This document shows positions 17,330-27,142 of a stretch of DNA of 64,000 bases, one piece after another (position 1 is the stretch's first letter; each line of letters starts with the position of its first letter). The stretch spans positions 558,001 to 622,000 of the forward strand of contig NZ_ABJL02000007.1 in assembly GCF_000172175.1 (NCBI RefSeq), in the 5' to 3' direction. The translations under genes and the position numbers were made by a program. The DNA is from Bacteroides intestinalis DSM 17393 (GTDB taxonomy: Bacteria > Bacteroidota > Bacteroidia > Bacteroidales > Bacteroidaceae). The notes under the pieces were generated by a model. That model made no database searches. It saw nothing but the letters and a program-made list of their open reading frames with translations, and was not told the origin of the DNA.

Positions 17330-20314
17330 TTATTTTAATCTTACTTGATAAAGTGAGGATATTGCTGTAATATAGAGCTTATCCCCGCTTATCAATAAGG
17401 ATGTCGGGCGTTCGGGCACCTCTATTGTTCCTATAGGTTTGCTTGTAGAATCGAAAATAGAGATATCTCCGTTTGCTACATATACATTGCCGGTTTGGTC
17501 TGTTACTACACTACGGTCACCTCCATCTGCAAATACATGACTATGTTGTAAGAAACCTTGGGCATCTGTTTCCGAATGAATAACTCGTTGGTGATACTCA
17601 TCCAGTGTATAGATTGTTTCTCCCGGAACGGCTTCCACTATAGATGAACAACGGAACAGGTCTTCATAATATGGAATAATAGTTACTCCATCCGGAGCCA
17701 CAAAGCAGTGAGTTGGTTTTCTACCACCGTAATATTCATTTTGGGTAATAGTCCGGTTGGCTAAATAACATACCTTCTGAGGCTTCTGTACTTGTGACAT
17801 GTCTACTAAAGGAAGTACCTGAAAGCTATCATCTGCATTTTCAGGGCGGATTGAATAAAGCTTGGGAACATAGGTGAATCCCCATAAGCCACCCGATCCA
17901 CGCCATCCGAATAATGGCTGGTTGTCATTGCGTGTATCATCGTTTTTATAACCGGGTTGGGATATGTATTTGGTGACAACAATCAGGTTGTCCTGCGTAT
18001 CACAGGTCAGTGCCACTGCATTCCAAGGGAAATCGGCAATGGAAGTCACTTGCCCACTTTTAATATCCAGTTTGTAGATACGTCGTATGCGATACTCGCA
18101 GAAATAGATATTGCCCTGGCTGTCTTTGGTCAATCCGTCAATAAATTCAAAGCCGGTGACTATAATCTCAGCTTTTCCTATTACATTGTTCAATGAGTAT
18201 TTTCGCTTCTCTTTACCTGTCAGTTGCAATCGTGCCAGTTCCCAACGACGTGCTTCATGCCGGCTATTTACATCATACAGACTGGCATTGGACGTAAACT
18301 TCGCGCGGGCATGGGCATAATTATGCAGATTGAGAAATTCAATATCTTTGCAATTCCAGGTGCGTATGGCCGATGGATAAGACTTCAACATACGTGATAC
18401 ACGGTAAGAATAGAAATTAGCGAAAGTCAGGTTCCGGCAATCAATCAAATCCAATGGCTGTGTGTCGACACCTTCAGCTTCTACCTCAAACTGAAAATCA
18501 TAGATTTTCCAGTTGGCAACGTTGCGAAAGATCGCTTCATTACGTAAGTGATGTTCCAGCGACATTCCATAGATGCGTCCGGGCGTTTCAGTATGGCTCA
18601 CATAAAGACCTGCCGAGCTATATTCGTTAGCCGTCCATAAATCCCGGAAAGTACCTCCGCCTCCATTAGTTATCCATAAACTCCAATGCTGGTTATCCCA
18701 GGCACGGGTTATCAGGTCATGAGTTTCCGGGGTTACAGGCATAGGCTTTTCTAATGGATTGGCTGCACTTTGCCCGTTATAGAAGAAGCGGTTCTTATCA
18801 TGTCCGCTGAATTTTACATCGTATAAGTACGAACCTTCACCTGCCATCCATTTACAATTTACAGCCCGATAATTATATGCATCAGCGTTGAGGAAGATAC
18901 CACATACGATATTAGTACCTCCTTTCGGAGTCGTTAACTGTGCCTGAGGTGCGCCAAAGCCACTAAATGCAGGATTACCGCCTAATGTTAGCAGGATGGT
19001 GGTTCCGGGGTGTAGCCCGATTATATTTGTATTCGGCTCTAAAACTAATGGATCTTTGACCACATACCAGCCTTGCGGAATATAGATATTCGTATATTTC
19101 TTTATGGCTTCCCGGAAGATTTCCGTGTCATCACTAAAACCGTCTCCTTTGGCACCCAAATCCCGGATATTAACCCAATGATTCATTGTGGGAAGCATTG
19201 GAGTATCACCGACATCCAGTGGGATGATACTTTCGATAGGTACGATTTCAGCTTCACGTACTATCTGGGGAATATCTTCGAGGCTGTTGGCATTGAAGCC
19301 ATAAGTGAAACGAGTAATCTGGTAAGCCTTTCCCTTACCGGATACCTGTTCATTTGTAGAACGTTCCAGAGAAAATACCGGAACATTTTTGCACTGTATA
19401 CCCCGAAGATTGATTTGTGTAGCTGCATTGCCTGCATCCGTCAGAATGAGTCCCGTTCGTTTTACATTTTCAAAGATGCAATCTTCCATAAACAGGCGAT
19501 CGGGTGCATTTTCTTTAATCTCTACAGCTACGGGTACATTCTTTACTTTCATGCGTACGATAGTCAATCCACCTTCATTAGTCAGGATCGCACTTTTACG
19601 CTGTCCTTCAAAATAACTGTTGAGCAACATAATGGGCCATCCCGGGGCTGATTTATCCGTATCAATACCATATTCTCCTCCAAAGACGGATACGTTTTCC
19701 AGATGATTACCTGCATCTACAATTCCTGCACGTCCTTTTCCTACGTGAATCGTCACATTGGAGATGGAACAATGCTGGGCAAAATGGGCGCGAATTCCTG
19801 AAGCATTCGGATTCCCATCTTCAATACGAATATCTGCATTTAGTAACGAACTATAAAAAGTTCCGGCATTAGCGTCACTCACTGGACGTTCAGAACGGTA
19901 GTTCCCGCTGATGAACCAGAAAAGATACTTTCCTTTATTTGTTTCATGCGTCACTTCTTGGAAGCCGGGTGAATTTTTACCAAGGACGAATACCGGACGT
20001 TTGGTCCCATATCCAATGAGACGTACCCCTGAAGGTATATATATCGTTTTACTAAGTTTATAAACTCCTTCGGGTACAAAAAGAATACCGCAACCCGATT
20101 CTTTATGTTTGGCGGTATTCAGTGCTTCTTGCAGAGCATCAGATACGTCCGTGCTTCCATCTGGTTTGATAGGGAAGTATTCCGGAGTAAAATATACGGC
20201 TGCAGAGTCCCCCGGTCGGTCGGTGAAGACCGACCGGGGATTTTGAGCTTGTATTCCTCCTGCGAGGATCACAATTAAAAAGAAAATATGGATTCTGATA
20301 CGATTCATGTGCAT
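17330..20314 (-). CDS. Double right-handed beta-helix (pectate-lyase-3-like) protein with C-terminal propeller
   Basis: A 994-residue exported protein (signal peptide IQAQ, about residue 24). Two beta-helix starts are visible, each with the Pectate_lyase_3/GH55-type entry: DGSTDVSDALQEALNTAK...IPSGVRLIGYG (about residue 50-100) and IRDLGAKGDGFSDDTEIFREAI...NTNIIGLHPG (about 380-440). From about residue 720 to the end an SMP-30/NHL-like propeller follows (GLTKDSQGNIYFCEY, ALTCDTQDNLIVV). The tandem helix plan resembles GH55 laminarinases, but no catalytic residue can be assigned, so it may be an enzyme or a glycan-binding scaffold. It starts only 4 bp after the upstream gene's stop; Met at residue 3 is an equally good start. 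Part of the PUL 1 operon. Confidence 0.6.
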   Translation of the reverse strand: MHMNRIRIHIFFLIVILAGGIQAQNPRSVFTDRPGDSAAVYFTPEYFPIKPDGSTDVSDALQEALNTAKHKESGCGILFVPEGVYKLSKTIYIPSGVRLIGYGTKRPVFVLGKNSPGFQEVTHETNKGKYLFWFISGNYRSERPVSDANAGTFYSSLLNADIRIEDGNPNASGIRAHFAQHCSISNVTIHVGKGRAGIVDAGNHLENVSVFGGEYGIDTDKSAPGWPIMLLNSYFEGQRKSAILTNEGGLTIVRMKVKNVPVAVEIKENAPDRLFMEDCIFENVKRTGLILTDAGNAATQINLRGIQCKNVPVFSLERSTNEQVSGKGKAYQITRFTYGFNANSLEDIPQIVREAEIVPIESIIPLDVGDTPMLPTMNHWVNIRDLGAKGDGFSDDTEIFREAIKKYTNIYIPQGWYVVKDPLVLEPNTNIIGLHPGTTILLTLGGNPAFSGFGAPQAQLTTPKGGTNIVCGIFLNADAYNYRAVNCKWMAGEGSYLYDVKFSGHDKNRFFYNGQSAANPLEKPMPVTPETHDLITRAWDNQHWSLWITNGGGGTFRDLWTANEYSSAGLYVSHTETPGRIYGMSLEHHLRNEAIFRNVANWKIYDFQFEVEAEGVDTQPLDLIDCRNLTFANFYSYRVSRMLKSYPSAIRTWNCKDIEFLNLHNYAHARAKFTSNASLYDVNSRHEARRWELARLQLTGKEKRKYSLNNVIGKAEIIVTGFEFIDGLTKDSQGNIYFCEYRIRRIYKLDIKSGQVTSIADFPWNAVALTCDTQDNLIVVTKYISQPGYKNDDTRNDNQPLFGWRGSGGLWGFTYVPKLYSIRPENADDSFQVLPLVDMSQVQKPQKVCYLANRTITQNEYYGGRKPTHCFVAPDGVTIIPYYEDLFRCSSIVEAVPGETIYTLDEYHQRVIHSETDAQGFLQHSHVFADGGDRSVVTDQTGNVYVANGDISIFDSTSKPIGTIEVPERPTSLLISGDKLYITAISSLYQVRLK

Positions 20315-20318
20315 GAGA

Positions 20319-21368
20319 TTACAACGGGTAACGTTTGATGCTAACCGTCATTTTACCACTATCATCAATTTTGTTCACATATACATAAGCGGCATACTTG
20401 CCATTTGCTGTTTGCATAAATGCACCGTCATCCTTACTGAATGTCAACGCATAATCAACTGCCGCGCCGAGATCCAAACTCTGGAAGTCAACATCGTCAA
20501 TGTAAACATTGGGCGCTTCACCTTTCAGCTGTGCGTCACGTACATTGGCACGTTTTTCCATAGGGGTCTTATTGGTGGCTCCGGCAGGAACAATTCCTGC
20601 AATAGCAATGTATTTCGGGTCGGTACCTGGCGATACGAATGAATGCTTATAATCGTAGCCATTCAATTTGGCCTGATAAATGTAAATAAAGTCGATTTTG
20701 TTTGCCAGACTTTGGGTGGTTACTTCTTCTTTTGTATAAGCTTTCATGTCTTCAATAGAGAAATAACAGGCTCCTTCATTACCCAATTCAATGAGTCGTT
20801 TCATGTCCATCTTAGAAACAGGGTAAGACGGGGTACTGTAAGAAGCCTTGGCGCCTGTGCTGGAAGTTGATGAGAAAGTGAAAGAGATATTCTTTCCTTT
20901 AGCTTCTGCAGGTACCACGTATGCATAGCGTACAGTAGCAGCGATCAGTGATGCTTGGCTGGTACCGAAAGCCACTGCCGGATTCATATAGTGTTCATCT
21001 ACTTTATCCATCATAGTGGCAGTAGATGTGGCACCATTCGTGGAAGCGTCCTTTACTGTTTGTACTGGAACATCATCCCCTGCCTGATACGTCACTCCAT
21101 TTACCACCAGTTTGTTTCTTGCAGTGAACCAGGAGTTGAGCTCAAATCCTGTACCTTCGGCTCCTGAGATAGAAGCCCTTGCTTCGGCTTGACCCAACTG
21201 TCCCATCTGGGCACCCATGGCATAAGCGAACTCTATTTTTTCACCTGCGATAGCAGGAGCAACTGTCTTTTTAATCAGATCGTTTCTCAGCGTAGAATCA
21301 TCGTCATCGCTACATGAAAAACAGGAAAGTGCAATGGCAGACAGCATTACATATTTCAGTAGTTTCAT
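20319..21368 (-). CDS. Surface lipoprotein, DUF4466-like (candidate glycan-binding protein)
   Basis: A 349-residue SPII lipoprotein (CFSC, about Cys19, followed by an acidic SDDDDS tether typical of surface export in Bacteroidetes). LRNDLIKKTVAPAIAGEKIEFAYAMG with a later ISGAEGTGFE stretch matches my memory of DUF4466 lipoproteins encoded in SusC/SusD loci. The position two genes after susD is that usually taken by SusE/SusF-like surface glycan-binding proteins, so binding of the PUL 1 substrate is the likely job. No enzymatic motif seen. Confidence 0.55.
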   Translation of the reverse strand: MKLLKYVMLSAIALSCFSCSDDDDSTLRNDLIKKTVAPAIAGEKIEFAYAMGAQMGQLGQAEARASISGAEGTGFELNSWFTARNKLVVNGVTYQAGDDVPVQTVKDASTNGATSTATMMDKVDEHYMNPAVAFGTSQASLIAATVRYAYVVPAEAKGKNISFTFSSTSSTGAKASYSTPSYPVSKMDMKRLIELGNEGACYFSIEDMKAYTKEEVTTQSLANKIDFIYIYQAKLNGYDYKHSFVSPGTDPKYIAIAGIVPAGATNKTPMEKRANVRDAQLKGEAPNVYIDDVDFQSLDLGAAVDYALTFSKDDGAFMQTANGKYAAYVYVNKIDDSGKMTVSIKRYPL

Positions 21369-21405
21369 AAATAGTCTCCTTTTTTAAAGTTGATACTGTT
21401 TAAAA

Positions 21406-21810
21406 TTATTCTCCCTGTAAAGCTACAGTAATAGTATAAGTCCTCTTCACCTGGCGGTTACCCGAAATAACCGTATATTCACGTGATTGACTAAAGTCGA
21501 TCCATGAACCCATAGAAGGGGTTACAATGCAATCTTTAGCTACAGAACAGTGAGGTTTAACATGCTTCAGATTGGTTCCGAATTTGGCTACAGCTGTAAC
21601 TATACCTTTCGTGGCATCTGTTTCTATATCCTGAATATTGGTTTCAACCAATACATTACGATCGTCCGGACCTCTCAACTCGAAGTTGGACATATAGCAT
21701 TCTTCACTGTCGGTAATCAACAAATTGTTGTCATCCAACGGGGCGTCCCCGCAAGCTTGTATCAGGAGGCATACAAACAAAAGACTTAGTATTCTATATA
21801 CACTTTTCAT
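21406..21810 (-). CDS. Small lipoprotein with DUF5018-like fold
   Basis: A 134-residue SPII lipoprotein (LIQAC). The start is placed at ATG 21810; a longer frame to 21867 would overlap the susD stop and lacks sense. The C-terminus reads IDFSQSREYTVISGNRQVKRTYTITVAL, the final strands of DUF5018/Ig-like domains found in Bacteroides PUL lipoproteins. Sits 47 bp after susD, in the SusE position. Probably a short surface glycan-binding or structural accessory lipoprotein. Confidence 0.55.
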   Translation of the reverse strand: MKSVYRILSLLFVCLLIQACGDAPLDDNNLLITDSEECYMSNFELRGPDDRNVLVETNIQDIETDATKGIVTAVAKFGTNLKHVKPHCSVAKDCIVTPSMGSWIDFSQSREYTVISGNRQVKRTYTITVALQGE

Positions 21811-21857
21811 AAATGTTCGTTCTTGTTTTAAATAAGTATTGTTTTTCAAGCTGAGTA

Positions 21858-23627
21858 TTAATACCATGGGGTATTTTGAGCCAACTTCGGATTACGGCTT
21901 CTTTCACCTTCCGGAATCTGATAAATATAGTATTTCTGGAAGTCGCGTTCGGAAGCATTTTTGAACTCGTCACGGAGTCTGGTTCCTTTAGTGTCATACA
22001 GCGTCTGCCCATCACTATTCGGTTCACCCCATATTTCGTTGACTTTTCTCCAGCGGCGGATGTCGAACGGACGATGCCCTTCGGTAGCTAATTCTACGAT
22101 GCGTTCTTGCTCGATAGCCTTAAAGAACTCTTCTTTATTAGCATACTTACTTTCTTTCAATCCCGGCAGGTTGCCTCTGTTACGGATTTGGTTGATTAAT
22201 CCTACTAATTCCTGTGATGGACCATCTGTTTCATTTACGGCTTCACAATACATCAGGTAGACGTCAGCAAGACGCATCAGATAGAAATCCTGAGGACCCT
22301 GTGTACGTTCGGCAATACCTACTTGGCGTACCCATTTACGGTAGATATAACCAGTCTGACTGCTGGCATCGTTATTGATAAAGCCTTTGGATTCTTCGCC
22401 TCTAACTCCAAACATCCAAGTCAGGCTATCACCAATGGACATGCCGTCCAGAGCTACCTTAATCATTTTCTCACCATTCCATAAGATAGTACTTCTCATA
22501 CGCCAGTCACGATTTTCGTAACTTTTGCGGTTCCATGCGCCGTTTTCCTGATTTTCCTGATTGTTTAAGATTAACTCAGGTAAGAAATCTCCTGTAATAG
22601 TCGATTGATAACGGTTTACCAGGCGATTAGTCGGCATAATCCAGCATTGCGCATTGGCTGTAGAACGTGTTCCGAAATCACGTAATAAGCTTTCTCCTTG
22701 GCCGTCACCCAAGTTAGGACCTCCATATTGAAGAGAAAATATGATTTCCTGGCAATACTCATTGTCATATTGGAATAACTTCCAATAGTTGGGAGTCTGA
22801 TACTCTCCCGGGTCACCATTGCCGAAAAGTTTCAGATCATAGTCATAGATCACTTTCTTGAAGTCGGCGGCAGCTCGTTTATAGTATTCCTGAGCTTCGC
22901 TTGTGCTTTGCTGGAAATCTTTCAGTTCCGGCCAACCGTTTTTCTTCCAAGATGCCCAGTAAAGCTCTATTTTACCTTTGAAAGCCAAAGCAGCTACTTG
23001 AGTTGCCCGTCCGGCCTCGCCACCACTTACGCTTGCAGGCAGTTTCTCGTAAGCATATTGCAAGTCTTGCAGAATATCATCCTTGATGGTTGCAATAGGA
23101 ATACGTTCCAAAGAACAAGCTTCAGCATCTCCTGAGAGTACATGGCGATAGTAAGGCACATCACCCCAGTTCTCAATCAGGCGGAAGTAAGCTAATGCGC
23201 GAAGAAAATAGTTTTCAGCATTGATGCGTTCTAGAGAAGTCCGGGTGGTGGCATTCCCCTCTATTTCAATCATCCGCTCTATGTTCTGGATAGTAAAGTT
23301 AGCGCGGTTGATAGTTTTATAGGCATTGTTCCACATAGATGAAAATCCGCTTGTTACCCAGGCGGCAGGACTCCATCCCGTGATACTTCCGATACTTTTG
23401 CCACGGGTATTTTGAAATTCACCCTGTCCGTCGTAATAATAATCGGTAGCATACAAGTCACGGATAGCATTGTAGACCCCGTAAGTGGATGACAAAGCAT
23501 CATCTGTGCTTTTCCAGAAGAGGTCTGAAGATACTTCTGTAGTCGGCTGTCTGTCCAGTAAATCACTTACGCAAGATGACATTGTTCCGACCAGTCCGGC
23601 AAATAATATATACTTAATGTATTTCAT
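21858..23627 (-). CDS. susD: SusD/RagB family outer-membrane lipoprotein (PUL 1)
   Basis: A 589-residue SusD homologue, the lid of the SusC-SusD glycan importer. SPII signal MSSC (about Cys19) is followed by SDLLDRQPTTEVSSDLFWKSTDDA, the standard N-terminus. TPR-like NYFLRALAYFRLIENWGDVPYYR and the C-terminal RDWRMRSTILW...LMRLADVYLMYCEAVNE...IRNRGNLPGL...IEQERIVELATEGHRPFDIRRW run are typical of the family. Located 26 bp after susC. Symbol is by analogy; the natural ligand is unknown. Confidence 0.93.
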   Translation of the reverse strand: MKYIKYILFAGLVGTMSSCVSDLLDRQPTTEVSSDLFWKSTDDALSSTYGVYNAIRDLYATDYYYDGQGEFQNTRGKSIGSITGWSPAAWVTSGFSSMWNNAYKTINRANFTIQNIERMIEIEGNATTRTSLERINAENYFLRALAYFRLIENWGDVPYYRHVLSGDAEACSLERIPIATIKDDILQDLQYAYEKLPASVSGGEAGRATQVAALAFKGKIELYWASWKKNGWPELKDFQQSTSEAQEYYKRAAADFKKVIYDYDLKLFGNGDPGEYQTPNYWKLFQYDNEYCQEIIFSLQYGGPNLGDGQGESLLRDFGTRSTANAQCWIMPTNRLVNRYQSTITGDFLPELILNNQENQENGAWNRKSYENRDWRMRSTILWNGEKMIKVALDGMSIGDSLTWMFGVRGEESKGFINNDASSQTGYIYRKWVRQVGIAERTQGPQDFYLMRLADVYLMYCEAVNETDGPSQELVGLINQIRNRGNLPGLKESKYANKEEFFKAIEQERIVELATEGHRPFDIRRWRKVNEIWGEPNSDGQTLYDTKGTRLRDEFKNASERDFQKYYIYQIPEGERSRNPKLAQNTPWY

Positions 23628-23653
23628 ATTCGTTTTCTAATTTAAGGTGGTTA

Positions 23654-26600
23654 TCAAAATTCAACATTAATACCGATAGAATAGGTTTTAACCAAAGGAT
23701 AGAGGTCATTGGCATCCGATCTATTGTATTGCTGATTCCAACTACTGATAGATTTCTCCGGGTCAACACCTTTCCACGGGGTTATTGTGAAAACATTTTC
23801 TGCAGATAGATAAATACGGGCACGTTCAAATGAAATCTTTTTCAGTAACTTGGTTGGGATTGAATAACCTATCTGCAAGTTTTTCAGACGTACATAATTC
23901 ATGTTTTCCGCCCAGAAAGTGCTTTCCGTTCTGTTATAGGAGCCTCCGCTACCTGTAACCAGCCTTGGCATGGAAGCATTACGATTATCCAATGACCAGG
24001 TGTCATTCCAGTGGAAACTCTGGAAAGCATAACGGTCGGAGGGTACACTTACATTATTAAGATCGTCCAACCACATGTCTGCGCGACCATAACTACCTTG
24101 GAACAATGCCTGGATATCGAAACCTTTATATCCTCCTGTCAGAGTGATGCCAAATTGTCCGAGTGGAGTTTCACGATACTTATCTTTCCATGCTTTTTTA
24201 TCTTTATCATCGATTTGTCCGTCGCCATTCAGGTCTTTAATCAGGATGTCACCGGGTGCGGTATAGTTACCTTGATAGGGAGCATTATAGATCTGGTTCC
24301 AAGATTGTACCAATCCGGGGTAGGCCTCATAAATATACAGGAAGTGATAAGGCATGTTTAATGCTGTCCAACCTCTGTCAAGATGATCACCCCATTCTTC
24401 CAGTTTGTTCACATTGTAAGAAGCATTCACGTTGATGCTGTAATCCAATTTTCCAACTTTGGAACGCCAAGTAATATTGGCTTCAATACCACGATTGCGC
24501 AAGTCGGCGATATTTACACGGGGTGCGTCATATCCGGAAAGGATAGAAGAAATGCTGGAGCCACGAATCATACCGGTGGTGAAACGATCGTACCAATCAA
24601 GTTCAGCCGTCAGTTGGTTGTTGAATAAACCAAGGTCCAGACCCACATTGATGACACGTGTTGATTCCCAGGAAAGATCCTGGTTGATCATTTTACTGGC
24701 ACTGAATCCTTGTACTAGCTTACCATTCATGATGTAATTAGTCGTTTTCATCGTTTCCTTTTGTTCATAACGGCCTACACCGGAGTTATTACCCAATGTA
24801 CCGTAAGAAGCACGGAACTTGGCATTGCTGATAACTTTCTTCAGTGGTGCGAAGAATGTTTCTTCAGAAATACGCCAGCCGATTGCTCCTGAGGGGAAGA
24901 AACCCCACTGATGCCCTTTGGCAAAACGGGAAGAACCATCCGAACGGAAATTGAATTCAAACAAATATTTGTCGAACATTGCGTAATTAACGCGACCGAT
25001 AAAAGAACGTAAGCCTTCTGATTCGGATCTACCCCAGTTGGTTTGTTGTGCAGCTGAGGCTGCATTCAGTTCTTCGAGGCTTGAATGGAGTCTGTCTTTT
25101 CTCCAGGCGCCGAGTTGACGATCAGACCAGAATTCTTCAGCAGCATTGAACATTACAGTGATGTGATGTCCCGGAGCGATTTCACGGTCATAGCTGATTC
25201 TACCTTGGAATAATGTTTTATACCCTTCATAATTAGAGTCGGTAATACCATCTCCTCCGTTGTCCGGCATTTCACGGGCTACCGTATTACTCTGGAAATT
25301 CCATTGTTTTAAAGGATTCTGAACAGCTTTTGAGAATTGATTGTAATATCTCAATGCATAGCTTACATTCAGTTTCAGGCCTTTCAGAGGTTCCCATTCC
25401 GCATAAGCATTTCCATTGAATTCCTTGCGGGAGGTAGTTGTACGGTATGCTTCATATTCGGCAGCTACGTTACCGGCAGCAGAGTTTTCACCATAAGCCA
25501 TGGCACCACCATATTCGCCCGTTTCAGGATGCTTGTTCAATATACCAGATACTGCATATTTCAAACCGGCATTTTCCAAACCACTTCCACGGGGAGCAGT
25601 TGTTTCGGACCATTGGCCGTCTGACTTCATACCGATTTTAAAGTTGTCCCGAATTTTATAATCCAGGTTGAAACGCATATTGTAGCGGCTGTAGTCATTA
25701 TGAATCTGCAATCCTTTCTGATCCATAATACCGATTGATGCGTAGAAATTCATTTTGTCCGAACCACCTGAAGCCGAAATAGTCTGGTTGAGTGTACCAC
25801 CTGTGCGGAACATCTCATCAAATTGGTCGGTGTTGGGAAACAGAATAGGGTCCACCATACTCATGGCCATCCATTGCTCCACTGTTCCTTGGCGGAAGTT
25901 GGTTGAACTGTTTCCTGTGCCGGCAGCCCGCATGTGCATAGTTAGTGCGCGAGAGTAGTCATTCATGTAGTCGTAGAACTCTACCGGGCTTGCCCAGGCA
26001 TAAGAACCATTATAAGTAATCTTTGCCTTACTCTGTCCCAGACCGTTTTTGGTGGTAATCAGAATAACACCATTAGCAGCACGCGAACCGTAAACGGCTG
26101 ATGAAGCAGCATCTTTCAATACGGAAATGCTTTCGATATCATTCATATTGATACGGTTGATGTCAACATCAGGCATACCATCCACTACAATGAGCGGGTC
26201 GGAGTTATTGATAGAACCTAAACCGCGCACTTTCAGTGATGCTCCATCGGAACCTGCAAACCCAGTAGATTGGTTTACCACCAATCCCGGCACTAAACCG
26301 GAAAGCCCGGAGGATACATTGGAAATGGAACGGCTGGCAATTGCTTCATCAATCTTCACTGCTGATACCGACCCGGTCAGGTTAACCTTTTTCTGGGTAC
26401 CATAACCAATCACTATAACTTCGTCCAATGCTTGTGAGTCTTCGTTGAGGGTTACAACGATATTTGTTTTGCCTTTCAGGGCAACCTCTTGTGTAGTGTA
26501 TCCGATGAAGGATATCACAAGAGTGGCATTTGTTGAGGCATCAATGCTAAAATGACCGTCAATGTCTGTGATAGTACCACCTGTACCTCCTTTGATGGTG

Positions 26601-26722
26601 ACATTAGCGCCGATAATCGTTTCTCCTGTGTTATCTTTTACCGTACCGGTAATCTTGGCTTGCTGTGCCGAGACGCTTCCGATACCAATAAAGACTAATA
26701 GGAATACCAAAAAATGTTTCAT
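23654..26722 (-). CDS. susC: SusC/RagA TonB-linked outer-membrane transporter (PUL 1)
   Basis: A 1022-residue TonB-dependent transporter. Signal peptide MKHFLVFLLVFIGIGSVSAQ, N-terminal carboxypeptidase-regulatory-like domain (KITGTVKDNTGETIIGANV...GHFSIDAS), TonB box/plug region VIGYGTQKKVNLTGSVS, plug signature DGMPDVDINRINMNDIESI and VLKDAASSAVYGSRAANGVI, then a beta-barrel ending in IGINVEF. Imports oligosaccharides with its SusD partner. First gene of the PUL 1 operon, with a leader of about 190 nt below a -7 box at 26910-26917 and three phased CTACATC boxes upstream. Confidence 0.95.
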   Translation of the reverse strand: MKHFLVFLLVFIGIGSVSAQQAKITGTVKDNTGETIIGANVTIKGGTGGTITDIDGHFSIDASTNATLVISFIGYTTQEVALKGKTNIVVTLNEDSQALDEVIVIGYGTQKKVNLTGSVSAVKIDEAIASRSISNVSSGLSGLVPGLVVNQSTGFAGSDGASLKVRGLGSINNSDPLIVVDGMPDVDINRINMNDIESISVLKDAASSAVYGSRAANGVILITTKNGLGQSKAKITYNGSYAWASPVEFYDYMNDYSRALTMHMRAAGTGNSSTNFRQGTVEQWMAMSMVDPILFPNTDQFDEMFRTGGTLNQTISASGGSDKMNFYASIGIMDQKGLQIHNDYSRYNMRFNLDYKIRDNFKIGMKSDGQWSETTAPRGSGLENAGLKYAVSGILNKHPETGEYGGAMAYGENSAAGNVAAEYEAYRTTTSRKEFNGNAYAEWEPLKGLKLNVSYALRYYNQFSKAVQNPLKQWNFQSNTVAREMPDNGGDGITDSNYEGYKTLFQGRISYDREIAPGHHITVMFNAAEEFWSDRQLGAWRKDRLHSSLEELNAASAAQQTNWGRSESEGLRSFIGRVNYAMFDKYLFEFNFRSDGSSRFAKGHQWGFFPSGAIGWRISEETFFAPLKKVISNAKFRASYGTLGNNSGVGRYEQKETMKTTNYIMNGKLVQGFSASKMINQDLSWESTRVINVGLDLGLFNNQLTAELDWYDRFTTGMIRGSSISSILSGYDAPRVNIADLRNRGIEANITWRSKVGKLDYSINVNASYNVNKLEEWGDHLDRGWTALNMPYHFLYIYEAYPGLVQSWNQIYNAPYQGNYTAPGDILIKDLNGDGQIDDKDKKAWKDKYRETPLGQFGITLTGGYKGFDIQALFQGSYGRADMWLDDLNNVSVPSDRYAFQSFHWNDTWSLDNRNASMPRLVTGSGGSYNRTESTFWAENMNYVRLKNLQIGYSIPTKLLKKISFERARIYLSAENVFTITPWKGVDPEKSISSWNQQYNRSDANDLYPLVKTYSIGINVEF

Positions 26723-26909
26723 ATAGCTTAAATTTAAATGAATAATAAAAGGTTAATTTCATGTAAGAACTGAGGGCTTTTACTTCTTAAGGTGGAAGTG
26801 GATTTATATGCCCCTCTTTAAGATGTGTGATTCATAAGTATTACTTCATAGGCGTCCTTTCTCTTTTAATGGTTAATATGCTTTTCTAAATCGTTTTATA
26901 AAGTGATGG

Positions 26910-26917
26910 CAAATATA
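26910..26917 (-). promoter_or_regulatory. -7 box of the PUL 1 susC promoter
   Basis: Reads TATATTTG on the - strand (TAnnTTTG). It would give a susC leader of about 190 nt (26723-26909), a common length for PUL operons. The 420-bp gap 26723-27142 holds this promoter, the CTACATC array (26949-26988) and the divergent promoter at 27108-27115; I see no gene in it. Confidence 0.5.
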
Positions 26918-26948
26918 TCGGTCTTTCATACTCGCATTGGAAATATGG

Positions 26949-26988
26949 CTACATCTTAGCTACATCAGTATTGCTTGCTGACTACATC
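26949..26988. promoter_or_regulatory. Three phased CTACATC boxes (candidate regulator operator)
   Basis: CTACATC occurs at 26949-26955, 26960-26966 and 26982-26988. The start-to-start distances are 11 and 22 bp, that is one and two helical turns, so all three face the same side of the DNA. They lie 31 bp beyond the susC -7 box and about 120 bp before the divergent sensor-regulator -7 box. The arrangement fits a binding array for the divergently encoded HTH regulator; that assignment is inference. Confidence 0.55.
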
Positions 26989-27107
26989 AATACTTTCTCT
27001 GCGTAAAATTAATGTATTGATTATTAATTATATAAATGGATGTTTTGAGTTTAAAAGACTACTTCTCTTTTTCTCAAAGAATAGAGTGTTATTCATCAGA
27101 AAGATCT

Positions 27108-27115
27108 TATCTTTG
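27108..27115 (+). promoter_or_regulatory. -7 box of the PUL 1 sensor-regulator gene
   Basis: TATCTTTG, a perfect TAnnTTTG match, 28 bp before the ATG at 27143. A clear -33 TTTG is missing. Confidence 0.5.
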
Positions 27116-27142
27116 CTTCTACGAAACCAAAAGTTGACCGCT

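Noticed and set aside
26975..27142. 56-codon N-terminal extension of the PUL 1 sensor from a TTG
   Set aside because: It would run through the CTACATC array and the TATCTTTG box, and it would bury the obvious signal peptide that starts at ATG 27143.
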